From assembly GCF_042429765.1 (NCBI RefSeq), contig NZ_JBHLZU010000033.1, forward strand, positions 248,001 through 312,000: DNA of 64,000 nucleotides, in the 5' to 3' direction. This document shows, piece by piece, positions 45,416 to 56,300 of this stretch. A program made the translations under genes and the position numbers. Source of the stretch: Allokutzneria oryzae. Lineage in GTDB: Bacteria; Actinomycetota; Actinomycetes; Mycobacteriales; Pseudonocardiaceae. The notes below the pieces were generated by a model. It ran no database searches. It saw only the letters and a program-made list of their open reading frames with translations, and had not been told where the DNA came from. How positions within the stretch are numbered: the stretch's first letter is position 1; every line of letters starts with the position of its first letter.

Positions 45416-47023
45416 GTGCGACCTTCCCCCGGCTCCTCGCCCGACACCGAGCACGCCGACGCCCCGGGCACCTTCTGGTGGAACAACACCGTGTTCTACC
45501 AGGTCTACGTCCGTTCCTTCGCCGACGCGAACGGGGACGGGGTCGGTGACCTGGAGGGCATCAGGGCCCGCCTCGGCTACCTCGAACTGCTCGGCATCGA
45601 CGCCCTGTGGCTGACCCCGTTCTACCGCTCCCCCATGGCCGACCACGGCTACGACGTGGCCGACCCGAGGGACGTCGACCCGCTCTTCGGCGACCTGGCC
45701 GCCTTCGACCGGCTGGTCGCCGACGCGCACTCGCGCGGCATCCGGGTCACGGTGGACCTGGTGCCCAACCACAGCAGTGACCAGCACGAATGGTTCCAGG
45801 AGGCGCTGCGCGCGGCCCCTGGCAGCCGGGAACGGGAGCGCTACGTCTTCCGTGACGGGCGCGGCGCGGACGGCTCGGAGCCGCCGAACAACTGGCCGAG
45901 CATCTTCGGCGGACCGGCGTGGTCCCGGGTGCCCGACGGCCAGTGGTACCTGCACCTGTTCGCCCCGGAGCAGCCGGACCTGAACTGGGCCAACCCCGAG
46001 GTGGCCGAGGACCTGGACCGCACCCTGCGGTTCTGGCTGGACCGCGGCGTGGACGGCTTCCGCATCGACGTGGCGCACGGCATGGCCAAGTCCGCGGACC
46101 TGCCGGATGTCGGCGACGGCTTCATCAGCGGCACCGCGGTGCTGCACGACAACGACAACGACCCGCGCTTCGACAACGACGAGGTGCACGAGATCCACCG
46201 CCGCATCCGCAAGGTGCTCGACGAGTACCCGGACCGGATGGCGGTCGGCGAGATCTGGGTCAAGGGCGACGACCGCTTCGCCGCCTACGTCCGGCCGGAC
46301 GAGCTGCACCTCGGCTTCAACTTCCGCCTGGTGGAGACCGAGTTCGACGCGGAGCAGGTGCGCTCGGCGATCGACCACTCCATCGCGGCGGTGCGGACCG
46401 TGGGCGCGCTGCCGACCTGGACGCTGTCCAACCACGACGTGGTCCGGCACGCCACCCGCTACGGCGACGGCGAGCTGGGACAGGCGCGGGCACGGGCCAT
46501 GGCCCTGGTCGAGCTGGCGCTGCCGGGCGTCGTCTACCTGTACAACGGCGAAGAGCTCGGCCTGCCCAACGTGGACCTGCCGGACTGGGCGCTCCAGGAC
46601 CCGGTGTGGGAGCGCTCCGGTCGCACCGAGCGCGGCCGCGACGGCTGCCGCGTCCCGATGCCGTGGGAAGGTGACGGGCCGACTTTCGGCTTCACCACGG
46701 GCGAGACGACCTGGCTGCCGATGCCGCAGGACTGGGGTTCGCTGACCGTCGAGGCGCAGCTGGAGGACCCAGGCTCGATGCTCTCGCTGTACCGCCAGGC
46801 CATCGAGCTGCGCAGGACGCATCCGGGCTTCGCGGGCGAGGAGATCGAGTGGTACGGCGCGCCGGAGGGCTGCTGTGCCTTCCGCCGCAGGTCCGGCGGC
46901 CTGATCTGCGCGCTGAACACCTCGGACGCCCCGGTCCCGCTCCCGCCGGGCGAGGTGGTCCTCGCCAGCGCCCCGCTCGCCGACGGCGAGCTCCCCCCGA
47001 ACGCCGCCGTCTGGCTGGCCTGA
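45416..47023 (+). CDS. aglA: GH13 alpha-glucosidase
   Basis: A 535-residue cytoplasmic alpha-amylase-family enzyme, probably an oligo-1,6-glucosidase or maltase. Family regions are VDLVPNHSSDQH (region I), GFRIDVAHGMAK with the Asp nucleophile (II), AVGEIWVKG with the Glu acid (III), and TLSNHDVVRHATRYG with the stabilising Asp (IV). The barrel is followed by a C-terminal beta domain. It follows glbO closely on the same strand. GTG start with no signal peptide. Confidence 0.9.
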   Translation: MRPSPGSSPDTEHADAPGTFWWNNTVFYQVYVRSFADANGDGVGDLEGIRARLGYLELLGIDALWLTPFYRSPMADHGYDVADPRDVDPLFGDLAAFDRLVADAHSRGIRVTVDLVPNHSSDQHEWFQEALRAAPGSRERERYVFRDGRGADGSEPPNNWPSIFGGPAWSRVPDGQWYLHLFAPEQPDLNWANPEVAEDLDRTLRFWLDRGVDGFRIDVAHGMAKSADLPDVGDGFISGTAVLHDNDNDPRFDNDEVHEIHRRIRKVLDEYPDRMAVGEIWVKGDDRFAAYVRPDELHLGFNFRLVETEFDAEQVRSAIDHSIAAVRTVGALPTWTLSNHDVVRHATRYGDGELGQARARAMALVELALPGVVYLYNGEELGLPNVDLPDWALQDPVWERSGRTERGRDGCRVPMPWEGDGPTFGFTTGETTWLPMPQDWGSLTVEAQLEDPGSMLSLYRQAIELRRTHPGFAGEEIEWYGAPEGCCAFRRRSGGLICALNTSDAPVPLPPGEVVLASAPLADGELPPNAAVWLA

Positions 47024-47116
47024 TCCACCCCGCACCCCACCCCGCCCGCCCCACATCGGCCGGCTGGGGTGGGGTTGCCCGTTCATGACCAGGCCCGCCG
47101 AGGCGGCGAGGGGTGG

Positions 47117-47764
47117 TCAGACCAGCAGGGGGAGCAGGGAGTGGCGGCGGCGGACCACGGCGCCGTAGCGGGCGTCGAGGCGGACCCAGGAGTCCGTTGC
47201 CGTCACCCGCACGACGTCCCCCTCCTGGCGGCCGGTGAGGAACCCCATGCCGGAGAGCGCGAACAGGCAGCGGAGCGGGATCTTCACGTCCAGACCGGAA
47301 CCGCTGACCGTCAGGACCGACTGGTCCAGCAGCGAGGCGGGCGGCGTGCCCCGCGGCCCCGGGTTCTCCTTGGCCACCGCCACGCCCTGGTCGGCCAGGT
47401 CGGAGACCATCTCCGCGGGCAGGTCGTCGACCAGGAGCCAGCCCGTCGCGGGCGGCAGCGCCGAGCGCCACATGATGTCCTGCGGCGGGCCCGGGTCGAT
47501 GCGCTCGCCGCCCACCACCGCCAGTGAGGCCAGCAGCTCGTTGCCGTTGACCGTCAGGTCGCTCGGCTCCACCCTGCCGCGGACGGTCCGGGTGACCAGG
47601 GTGTCGAACGGCGTCGACGCCCACGCGTCCAGCAGCGGCTGACCCTCGACGTTCTCCCGGACGCGCATGCGGACCAGGACGCCGGTGTCCAGCCGGACCG
47701 CGCGCGCCACGAAGGCGCCGAGGTCGTCGCGCTCGTCCCGGTCGGAGATGAGCAGCTCAGGCAT
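47117..47764 (-). CDS. Conserved hypothetical protein (Rv2474c-like)
   Basis: A 215-residue soluble protein: PELLISDRDERDDLGAFVARAVRLD, then RTVRGRVEPSDLTVNGNELLASL, and GWLLVDDLPAEMVSDLAD. No motif of known catalysis. The ATG at 47764 overlaps the upstream thioesterase stop (ATGCCTGA), so they are coupled. Position matches Rv2474c of M. tuberculosis. Function unknown. Confidence 0.82.
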   Translation of the reverse strand: MPELLISDRDERDDLGAFVARAVRLDTGVLVRMRVRENVEGQPLLDAWASTPFDTLVTRTVRGRVEPSDLTVNGNELLASLAVVGGERIDPGPPQDIMWRSALPPATGWLLVDDLPAEMVSDLADQGVAVAKENPGPRGTPPASLLDQSVLTVSGSGLDVKIPLRCLFALSGMGFLTGRQEGDVVRVTATDSWVRLDARYGAVVRRRHSLLPLLV

Positions 47765-48191
47765 GGACGTCCTCCACCAGGTACTTCTCCAGGAACTCGC
47801 GTTCTTCCTCGGCCAGCCGGCGCGCGCGGGTCGTCGCCACGTGGAAGCCGGCGACCAGGACCTCGCCGACCGCGGCGACCCTGTCCGACTCCGAAGGTCC
47901 ACAGTGGACTGTGTGCCGCATGACGAACGTCGCGGGCCGCAGGTCGCTGATGTCGACCTGGACCCGCACCGGGCCGCCGGTCCAGTCCAGCGGGGCGCGG
48001 AAGTCCACGGTCAGCTTCGCAACGACGAGGCCCCGGGCCGGGTCGGCGAACCCGGCCCAGGGCGACGCGTGCGTGAACAGCATGTGCCCGCGCGCTTCCT
48101 CCATCAGCGTCACGATCACCGCGTGGTTGACGTGGCGGTTGAGGTCCATGTCCGCCCAGCGTGGATGGACATGGGTCACGAACGGGCTCAC
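47757..48191 (-). CDS. Hot-dog fold acyl-CoA thioesterase (4HBT family)
   Basis: A 144-residue single hot-dog-fold enzyme. VHPRWADMDLNRHVNHAVIVTLMEEAR holds the catalytic Asp and the long helix of the 4-hydroxybenzoyl-CoA thioesterase family. It is 16 bases downstream of the gdh gene and overlaps the next gene by eight bases, so gdh, thioesterase and the Rv2474c-like gene form one transcript, as in mycobacteria. Acyl substrate unknown. Confidence 0.9.
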   Translation of the reverse strand: MSPFVTHVHPRWADMDLNRHVNHAVIVTLMEEARGHMLFTHASPWAGFADPARGLVVAKLTVDFRAPLDWTGGPVRVQVDISDLRPATFVMRHTVHCGPSESDRVAAVGEVLVAGFHVATTRARRLAEEEREFLEKYLVEDVHA

Positions 48192-48207
48192 TGCTGGTGC
48201 TTCCCCT

Positions 48208-51200
48208 TTATCTCACGATGCTGCGGACCTGACGGGCCGCCACCGACAGCGTAGGCAGGTCGAGCCGACCGGCCTCACGGATGTCCTGCATCGCGGCCCG
48301 CATCCGGGCGAGGCGGGAGGCGTTGGCCTCCTCCCACTTCGCGATCTTCTCGTCCGCGGAGTCGTCGGGGTCGCTGGTGCGCAGCACGTCCAGCGTGATG
48401 GCGCGCATCGTCGAGTACAGGTCGTCGCGCAGCGCGAGCCTGGCCAGCGCGTGCCAGCGGTTGCCCCGCTCCAGCGCGCTCACCGAGACCAGCATCCGGT
48501 CGACGTCGAGGTGCTCGGACAACGCGTAGTACAGCTCCGCCGTCTGGCGCGGGCTGTGCTCGCCACCGTGGACCAGACCGCCCTCGCGCTCGGCCAGCTC
48601 GGCGACCTCGGTCACGTCCAGCAGGCAGTAGGTGTAGAGCAGCGAGGCCACCCGGCACGCCAGCTCCTTGGGCACGCCGGAGGACATCAGCCGCTCGGCG
48701 TGAGCCTGGACGGTCTCCAGCTCCCGGCCGCGCAGCATCTCCATCGCCCTGGGCGCGAGGTCGCCGACCACCCGCTGGAACCGGGTGATGTCCGCGCCCA
48801 CCGCGAGCGGCTGCGGGCGGTTGGACAGCAGCCACCGCGACGCGCGGTCGAGCAGGCGCCGCGACTCCAGCACCATGTCGTCGGCCACGTGGGTCGGGAT
48901 GACGTTGTCCAGGGCCTCGATCTCCCGCCACAGCGACGGCAGGTCGTAGACCTTGGTCACCACGGCGAAGGCGCGCACCGCGTCGGTGGCCGATGCCGTC
49001 ATCTCCTCGGCGAGGCGGAAGGCGTAGGAGATGCCACCGCCGTCGACGACCTCGTTGACCAGCAGCGTGGAGATGATCTCCCGGCGCAGCGGGTGCGAGG
49101 GGATGGCGTCGCCGAAGCGCTCGCGCAGCGGCGTCGGGAAGTACTCCGGCAGCCTCGCCGCGAACGTGCCCAGCTCGGGCAGGTCGCTGGCCAGCACGTC
49201 GTCCTTGAGCGCGAGCTTGACGTGCGCCAGCAGCGTGGCCAGCTCCGGGGAGGTCAGGCCCTCGTTCGCCTGCTCCATCGACTTGAACTGGCCGCGGGTC
49301 GGCAGCGCCTCCAGTGCGCGGTCCAGCCCCCGGTTCTTCTCCAGGTCGGTGACCAGGCGCGAGTGCACCGACAGCATCGGCACGGCGTGCGCGCGGCTCA
49401 CGCCGAGCACCCCGTTCTGCCGGTAGTTGTCGGTCAGCACCAGCTCGGCGACCTCGTCGGTCATCTCCACCAGCAGCTCGTCGCGCTGCGCGCCGTCCAG
49501 CCTGGCGTCGGCGACCAGCCGGTCCAGCAGGATCTTGATGTTGACCTCGTGGTCGGAGCAGTCCACCCCGGCGGAGTTGTCCAGCGCGTCGGTGTTGACC
49601 TTGCCGCCCGCCTTGGCGAACTCGATCCGGCCGCGCTGGGTCAGGCCCAGGTTGCCGCCCTCGCCGACGACCTTGACCCGCAGGTCGGAGCCGTCCACCC
49701 GGACCGCGTCGTTGGCCTTGTCGCCGACCTCGGCGTGGCTCTCGGTGCTGGCCTTGACGTAGGTGCCGATGCCGCCGTTCCACAGCAGGTCGACCGGGGC
49801 CAGCAGGATCGCCTTGATCAGCTCGGCCGGCGACAGCTTCTCCACGCCCTCGTCGATGCCAAGCACCTCGCGCACCTGCGGGGTGAGCGGGATGGACTTC
49901 GCGGTGCGCGGCCAGATCCCGCCGCCCTCGCTGATCAGGGCGCGGTCGTAGTCGTCCCACGAGGAGCGCGGCAGCGCGAACAGCCGGGCGCGCTCGGCGA
50001 AGCCGCTCGCCGCGTCCGGCGCCGGGTCGATGAAGACGTGCCGGTGGTCGAAGGCGGCGACGAGGCGGATGTGCTGGGAGAGCAGCATGCCGTTGCCGAA
50101 GACGTCACCGGACATGTCGCCGACGCCGACGACGGTGAACTCCTCGGTCTGGGTGTCCGTGCCGAGCTCGCGGAAGGCGCGCTTGACGCTCTCCCACGCG
50201 CCGCGCGCGGTGATGCCCATGGCCTTGTGGTCGTAGCCGATGGAGCCACCGGAGGCGAAGGCGTCGCCCATCCAGAAGCCGTAGCTGGCCGCGACCTCGT
50301 TGGCGATGTCGGAGAAGGTCGCCGTGCCCTTGTCCGCCGCGACCACCAGGTAGGTGTCGTCGCCGTCGTGCCGCACCACCTGCGGCGCCGGGACGACGAC
50401 GTTGCCCTCCGGGGTGGCCTGGAGGTTGTCGGTGACGTCCAGCAGCGCCGAGATGAACATGCGGTAGCAGGCGATGCCCTCGGCCAGGAACGCCTCGCGG
50501 TCCAGGCCCGGGTCGCCGGTGGGCGTCGGCGGGCGCTTGACCACGAAGCCGCCCTTCGCGCCGACCGGCACGATCACCGCGTTCTTCACCGCCTGCGCCT
50601 TGACCAGGCCCAGGATCTCGGTGCGGAAGTCCTCGCGGCGGTCGGACCAGCGCAGACCACCGCGGGCGACCGGCCCGAAGCGCAGGTGCACGCCCTCGAT
50701 GCGCGGGGAGTACACGAAGATCTCGAACGCCGGGCGCGGCTCCGGCAGGTCCGGGATCGCCGTCGGCTCCAGCTTGAACGCCAGGTACGGCTTGGTGGCA
50801 TTGGCGTCATCGCGGACGAAGTAGTTCGTGCGCAACGTGGCGTTGATCAGGGTGAGGTAGCTGCGCAGGATGCGGTCCGCGTCCAGGCTGGTGACCTCGT
50901 CGATCATCCGGGTGATCTCGGCGACCAGCGTCTCGGTCTGCGCCCGGCGGCCCTCGTCGGCGAGTCTGGGGTCGAACCGGACCTCGAACAGCCGCACCAG
51001 CGCCGCGATGACCTCGGTGTGCGCGAGGACCGCGTCCTCGATGTAGTCCTGGCTGTAGGGGGTGCGGGCCTGGCGCAGGTACTTGGCGTAGGCGCGCAGC
51101 AACGCGGCCTGCTGCCAGTCCAGCCCGGCGCGCAACACCAGCGAGTTGAACCGGTCGACCTCGGCCTCGCCCCGCCACGCCGCGGCGAAGGCGTCCTGGA

Positions 51201-53187
51201 AGCGGGTGCGCACCGCGTCCAGGTTCTCCGCGCCGATCTGCTCCAGCACCGACGGCTCCAGGCGCAGCCCGAAGTCGAAGATCCAGCACTGGGTGCCGTC
51301 GTCGCGCACGACCTCGTAGGGGTGCTCGTCGACGACCTCGACGCCCATGCCCTGCAGCACCGGCAGCACCTGGGACAGCGTGATCCGGCGACCGGCCAGG
51401 TAGAGCTTGAAGCGGCGCTCCCCCGGCTCGGCGTCCTCGGGCACGTAGAAGCACATGTCCGCGTCGCCGGGCCCGGACAGCCGCTGCAGCCTGCGCAGGT
51501 CGGACAGGCCCTCGACGGCCGGGAAGTCCTCCTTGTAGGACTCCGGGAACATCGTGGCGTAGCGCTGGCCCAGCTCGGTCGCGGACTCCGTGCCCGCGGT
51601 GGCCGCGGAGTGCTCGGCGAGCACCGCGTCCACCATCAGGTCGTCCCAGCTGCGGGCGGCCTCGGACAGGCGGTTCTGGATGCTCGCGGTGTCCGGCTCG
51701 ATGTCGCTCTGCGGGTCGGTGTGCACCATGAAGTGCACGCGCGCCAGCGCCGACTCGCCGATGCGGGCGCTGTACTCCAGGCCGGTGCCGTTGAGCTCGG
51801 CGAGCAGCACTTCCTGCATGGCCAGCCGCGAGGTCGTGGTGTAGCGGTCGCGCGGCAGGTAGACCAGGCAGGAGAAGAAGCGGCGGTAGGGGTCGCGGCG
51901 CAGGAACAGCCGCAGCTTGCGGCGCTCGGCGAGGGCCAGCACCTTGGTGGTGGTCTGGAACAGCGACTCGGGGTCGGTGGAGAACAGCTCGGTGCGCGGG
52001 TAGTTCTGGATCACCTCCAGCATCCGCTGGCCCGAGTAGGACGCCAGCGGGAAGCCGGCGCGGTGGATCACGTCGCGGACGCGGCGCTCCATCACCGGGA
52101 TGTCCAGCACGTTCTCGTGCAGCGCGGTCGTGGTGAACACGCCGAGGAAGCGGTGCTCGCCGTTGACCTCACCGTTGGCGTCGAAGGTCTTCACGCCGAC
52201 GTAGTACGGGTAGACCGAGCGGTGCACCGTGGACGGCGCGCTGGCCTGGGTCAGCACCAGCAGCTCCTTCGCCAGCGCCTGGGCGGCGGCGTCCGGACCC
52301 GCGGTGAAGCTGCGCGCGGCCAGGCTGTCCTGGCGCAGGACGCCGAGGCCGGAGGCGAGCACGGCGCGCAGCGCGGGCTCGTTGCCGGTGGTCTCGTCGC
52401 GGACCAGCTCGTAGTGCCGGTAACCGAGGAAGGTGAAGTGGCCGTCGGCCAGCCAGCGCAGCAGGCCGGCGCCGTCGACGACCTCCTCGCTCGGCAGCGG
52501 CGGCGGCGCGGTCTCCAGCTCCGTGGCCAGCTCCAGGGCGGTGCCCGCCATCTTCTCGCTGTCCTCGACGACCTCGCGAACGTCGTTGAGCACCGACAGC
52601 AGCCGCTGCTCAAGGTCCCGCGCGCGCTCGGCGTCGGTGATGTAGTCGACCTCGAGGTGCATCCAGGACTCGGCGAGCGCGTCCGCGGGCGGGGAGCTGG
52701 GGTCCGCGTCGTCGAGGACCTCCAGCAGCGTGCCGGTCACGTCCCTGCGCACCACCAGGATCGGGTGCACCACGCGCTGGACCTGCGCGCCGCTGCGGGT
52801 GAGCTCGGCGACGACCGAGTCGACGAGGTAGGGCATGTCGTCGGTCACCAGCTGGACCACGGTGGCCGGGCAGGCCCAGCCGTCATGGGCGCGTTCGGGG
52901 TTCAGCGCGCGGACCGCGGGGCGGCCGGGGACCCGGTTCTCGGCGAGCTGGTAGTGCGAACGGACCGCGCCGACCAGGTCGACGGGCTCGTCCTCGACGA
53001 CCTCTTCCGCCGGGACGTGCCGGTAGTAGAGGCGGAGGAGCTCGGCGAGGTCCGGAGCGGCTTGCACCGCTCGGTCGAGCAGCTCGTCGCGGACCGACTC
53101 GGGACTTCCCGGGACGTCGTCGACGGGGTTGCGGGTGGACTCGGGACGGGAGGTTGCGGTACCCAACGGTTCTCCGGTCGAAGTCAT
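48208..53187 (-). CDS. gdh: NAD-specific glutamate dehydrogenase, large type
   Basis: A very large (about 1659-residue) NAD-dependent glutamate dehydrogenase of the L180 class, converting glutamate to 2-oxoglutarate and ammonia. The long N-terminal regulatory region carries ACT-like segments, followed by the catalytic core with KGGFVVKRPP (substrate Lys region), GDMSGDVFGNGML (nucleotide-binding motif) and GGIGTYVKAS, then a helical C-terminal region. Two start codons (53187, 53196) are near; neither has an ideally spaced ribosome site. It corresponds to Rv2476c. Confidence 0.93.
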   Translation of the reverse strand: MTSTGEPLGTATSRPESTRNPVDDVPGSPESVRDELLDRAVQAAPDLAELLRLYYRHVPAEEVVEDEPVDLVGAVRSHYQLAENRVPGRPAVRALNPERAHDGWACPATVVQLVTDDMPYLVDSVVAELTRSGAQVQRVVHPILVVRRDVTGTLLEVLDDADPSSPPADALAESWMHLEVDYITDAERARDLEQRLLSVLNDVREVVEDSEKMAGTALELATELETAPPPLPSEEVVDGAGLLRWLADGHFTFLGYRHYELVRDETTGNEPALRAVLASGLGVLRQDSLAARSFTAGPDAAAQALAKELLVLTQASAPSTVHRSVYPYYVGVKTFDANGEVNGEHRFLGVFTTTALHENVLDIPVMERRVRDVIHRAGFPLASYSGQRMLEVIQNYPRTELFSTDPESLFQTTTKVLALAERRKLRLFLRRDPYRRFFSCLVYLPRDRYTTTSRLAMQEVLLAELNGTGLEYSARIGESALARVHFMVHTDPQSDIEPDTASIQNRLSEAARSWDDLMVDAVLAEHSAATAGTESATELGQRYATMFPESYKEDFPAVEGLSDLRRLQRLSGPGDADMCFYVPEDAEPGERRFKLYLAGRRITLSQVLPVLQGMGVEVVDEHPYEVVRDDGTQCWIFDFGLRLEPSVLEQIGAENLDAVRTRFQDAFAAAWRGEAEVDRFNSLVLRAGLDWQQAALLRAYAKYLRQARTPYSQDYIEDAVLAHTEVIAALVRLFEVRFDPRLADEGRRAQTETLVAEITRMIDEVTSLDADRILRSYLTLINATLRTNYFVRDDANATKPYLAFKLEPTAIPDLPEPRPAFEIFVYSPRIEGVHLRFGPVARGGLRWSDRREDFRTEILGLVKAQAVKNAVIVPVGAKGGFVVKRPPTPTGDPGLDREAFLAEGIACYRMFISALLDVTDNLQATPEGNVVVPAPQVVRHDGDDTYLVVAADKGTATFSDIANEVAASYGFWMGDAFASGGSIGYDHKAMGITARGAWESVKRAFRELGTDTQTEEFTVVGVGDMSGDVFGNGMLLSQHIRLVAAFDHRHVFIDPAPDAASGFAERARLFALPRSSWDDYDRALISEGGGIWPRTAKSIPLTPQVREVLGIDEGVEKLSPAELIKAILLAPVDLLWNGGIGTYVKASTESHAEVGDKANDAVRVDGSDLRVKVVGEGGNLGLTQRGRIEFAKAGGKVNTDALDNSAGVDCSDHEVNIKILLDRLVADARLDGAQRDELLVEMTDEVAELVLTDNYRQNGVLGVSRAHAVPMLSVHSRLVTDLEKNRGLDRALEALPTRGQFKSMEQANEGLTSPELATLLAHVKLALKDDVLASDLPELGTFAARLPEYFPTPLRERFGDAIPSHPLRREIISTLLVNEVVDGGGISYAFRLAEEMTASATDAVRAFAVVTKVYDLPSLWREIEALDNVIPTHVADDMVLESRRLLDRASRWLLSNRPQPLAVGADITRFQRVVGDLAPRAMEMLRGRELETVQAHAERLMSSGVPKELACRVASLLYTYCLLDVTEVAELAEREGGLVHGGEHSPRQTAELYYALSEHLDVDRMLVSVSALERGNRWHALARLALRDDLYSTMRAITLDVLRTSDPDDSADEKIAKWEEANASRLARMRAAMQDIREAGRLDLPTLSVAARQVRSIVR

Positions 53188-53310
53188 TGTCAGCATGCTC
53201 CACGCGCTCTCCGGCACGCCGGTGTGCCGGGACCTCGCGAGGGTAGCTCCCCGAACGCAGTAACCGGGAAGCGGGCGGATGGCCGTCTCGACGCGCCGGG
53301 CGACACGCCG

Positions 53311-56300
53311 TCAGTCGATCGGGCGACCACGATCCGGCGGGGTCCACGGCTGGTCAGGCGCGGAATGGCTCACTCTCGGTCGCGGACGCCCGGCCACCCC
53401 TTCGCCGTTGGAGTGATCACCGTCATGCCGGGATTCGGTGTGGGCCGATGCGGCGGTCGGTGGGCGCGGTGCGGCGGCCGGTGGCTGCTCCAGCGGCGGC
53501 CGGTGCCGGGCAGAAGGATCTTCGTGGCCCGGCGCCTCCGTTGCGGCGCCGAACGGCGCCCAGTGCTCGCCGGTCCCGTACTCGCCCGGCTCCGGTGGCC
53601 GCGGGGACAGCCCGGAGGGCAGCATCGGCGCCGACGGCATGGACAGCGGCGTCCGCTGCGACCGCGCCAGCCAGCCGGTGTCGTAGCCGGACGAGCGGTG
53701 TTCGCCGCTCACCGGGGGCCGCCGCCGCTGGTGCTCCGGCGGCGGGGCCGGCTGGTGACCGGAGGTGACGTACGGCGCCGTCCTGGGGGCGTCCGGGGAC
53801 TCGCCCCAGTACTCCGTGGGCCGGTCCGCGGAGGGCTCCGGGGCCGGTCCCGCCGGCGGCCGCAGGAAGGTCGTCTCCTGGGGCGGTACGGGCGCGGCGG
53901 TGGTGTGCTGGTCGCTCCGGGGCGGCCCGCCGGGGAAGACCGTGGTGCGGGCGCCGGGTGTGGGAACCATCGTCGTCGGCTGGGCTCCCACGGGCATGAC
54001 CGTGGTCTCGGGCGCGGTGGTCTTGGGCGCGGTGGCCGCGGGCGGCGCGGGGACGACGGTGGTGGGCCTGCCGGGCAGGGGCAGCGCTTCGGAGTGGCCG
54101 GGAGCGGGCATCAGCGTCGTCGCCGAGTCGGGCGCCGGGACCACCGTGGTCGGCGGAGCACCGTTGGCCGGACGTCGCGGCTCCCCGCCGTCGAGCATGC
54201 CGTCCAGGGCGAGCGCGTCCGGCACCGAGGCGTGGTTCGGGTCGTCGTGCTTGGTGCTCTCGTAGGCGACCAGAGCCTCCGCGAGCAGCTCGGCGAGGCC
54301 GATTCCCCCCTTGCGACGACGGGACGAGGGGCCTCCGGAGGGAGGGCGCTGCTCCTGCTCCGGTTGCTCCTGCTCCGCGCTCGCAGCCGCTGCGCGACGC
54401 TCCGGCTGATCTGCCTCCACTGGCGGCTCAGGCCGCGCCGGACGTTCGCCGGTGGCCTCGTCGAGGGTGCGGCGCTGCACGACCCGCTGGACGGCCAACG
54501 AGGGGTTGGTCACGTGGTTCGCCGGGTGCGGGGCGCTCTCGCGCGCCGGGCGGTCCTGTGCGGCCGGGGGCATCGGAGCGTTCGCGGGCGCGGCGGGGGC
54601 TTCGGCGGCCGGGCGCGGCGGCTCAGCGGGCGCGGTGCTCGGAACGGCAGGAGCGCCGCTCCCCTGGTCGCTGCTGTCGTGGCCGCCGGTGGGGTGACCG
54701 GTGGCCTCCTCGCTGCTGGCCCAGCTCGCGAACTCCGCCGCGAGAGACCTGCGACGGGCGGCCACGCGCAGGGACGGCGTGGGGGGCGGCTCCGGCGCGG
54801 GGGCCGCATCGGTCGCGTGCTCGGCCGTCGGGTCCTCGGTCTCCTGGTCCGCGGCCCCGGGCTGCGGGGGTGTCACCGGTGGCGGGGGCGACGGGATCGC
54901 GTCCGGGCCCGGCTCGTCCGGGATCGGCTGCGGTTCCGGCACGTCCGGGATGGGGCTCGGCCGTGGGGGCTCGGGCTCCTTCTCGGGCTCGGGCAGGTCC
55001 GGGGTCGACGGCGGCTCGGGAACGGTGTCGGCCGGGACCGAGGGCGGCGGAGCGGGCGTGGGCCACGCCGGGAAGCCCTGCGCCCAGCCGCGCGGCGCGG
55101 GTCGAGTGACCGGCTCCGGCGTGAGTGGTTGCGGCGCAACGGTTTCGGGCGCAACGGTTTCAGGAACGACGGTTTCGGGCGCGGCTGTCTCCGGCTGCGC
55201 CTCGGCGACGGCCACCGGTTCGGGGATGGTCACCGGCTCGGGGGCAGCCGCCGTCTCCTGGACCGGGACCGCCTCGGGTTCCGGCTTCCCGGCTCGTGGC
55301 CGCGCGGGCAGGTCGAGGTCACGGGCAGTCAGCACCGGCGGCCAGTCCGCGCGCGCCGCCGGGATGCCGTAGTGGTCGTCCTCGGGTCCCTTCGAAGACG
55401 AGACCGGGAGCCCGACGGAGAAGCTGGGGCCGTCGAAGCGGTCGTCCTCCGGCTCGTCCTCGTCCTCCAGCTCCGGTTCGGCCTCGGCGTGGATCTCGGG
55501 CTCGGGTTCCGGGTGGGCCACGGGTTCGGACTCGGGCTCGGACTCGAACTCGGCGAGAGCCGGCGGTTCCGGTTCGGGCGCGGCTTCCGGTTCGGGCGCG
55601 GCGGCGAACTCGGCCTCGGTCTGGTGCAGCTCGGAGAGGAAGTCATGGGCGGCGACGCGGTCGTACGCCGAGGAGTCGTCGGCGTACTCCACCGGCTCCG
55701 TCCAGCCCGCGGGCTCGGCGGTGCCCTCCTCCGGGAGGCCCGGGGTGGGGTCCACCGGCAGGCTCTCGGCCTTGCTGTCCTCGGACATCGCCATGACCTG
55801 GGCGAGCAGCTCCGCCACCGAGTCGCGACGGGCCTGTTCGGCGGTGTCCTCCGCGGCGGCGGCCGGTTCGGGCTCGGCGTGGCTCTCGGGCTCGGGTTCG
55901 ATCTCAGGCTCGGGCTCGGCGAAGGAGGGCAGGACGACCGGGGAGAGCTCCAGCTCGTCCTGTCCCGGATCCGACCAGTCGTCCCGGTACCGCCGGTCCG
56001 CGACCTGCTCGGAGTGCGACTCCAGCCGGACCTCTGTGATCTCCACCAGGTCCTCGTCGACGGCGTCCACGGGCTCGACGGCGTGGTGCTCGGCCTCGTG
56101 CTCGACGTCGGGGTCCGGCATCGCGGCGAAGCTGACCACCGACGGCAGCAGCGTGCCGGGGAACTCGAACTCCGCGCCGTTGCCCGGCCGCGGCTCCGGC
56201 TCTGGCTCGCGCGGGGCGAAGGACTCCAGCTCAGCCGCGGAGTACGACGTCTCGGGCTCGGGGTGGTCGTCGTCGGCGATCACCGGGATCGCGACGGTGG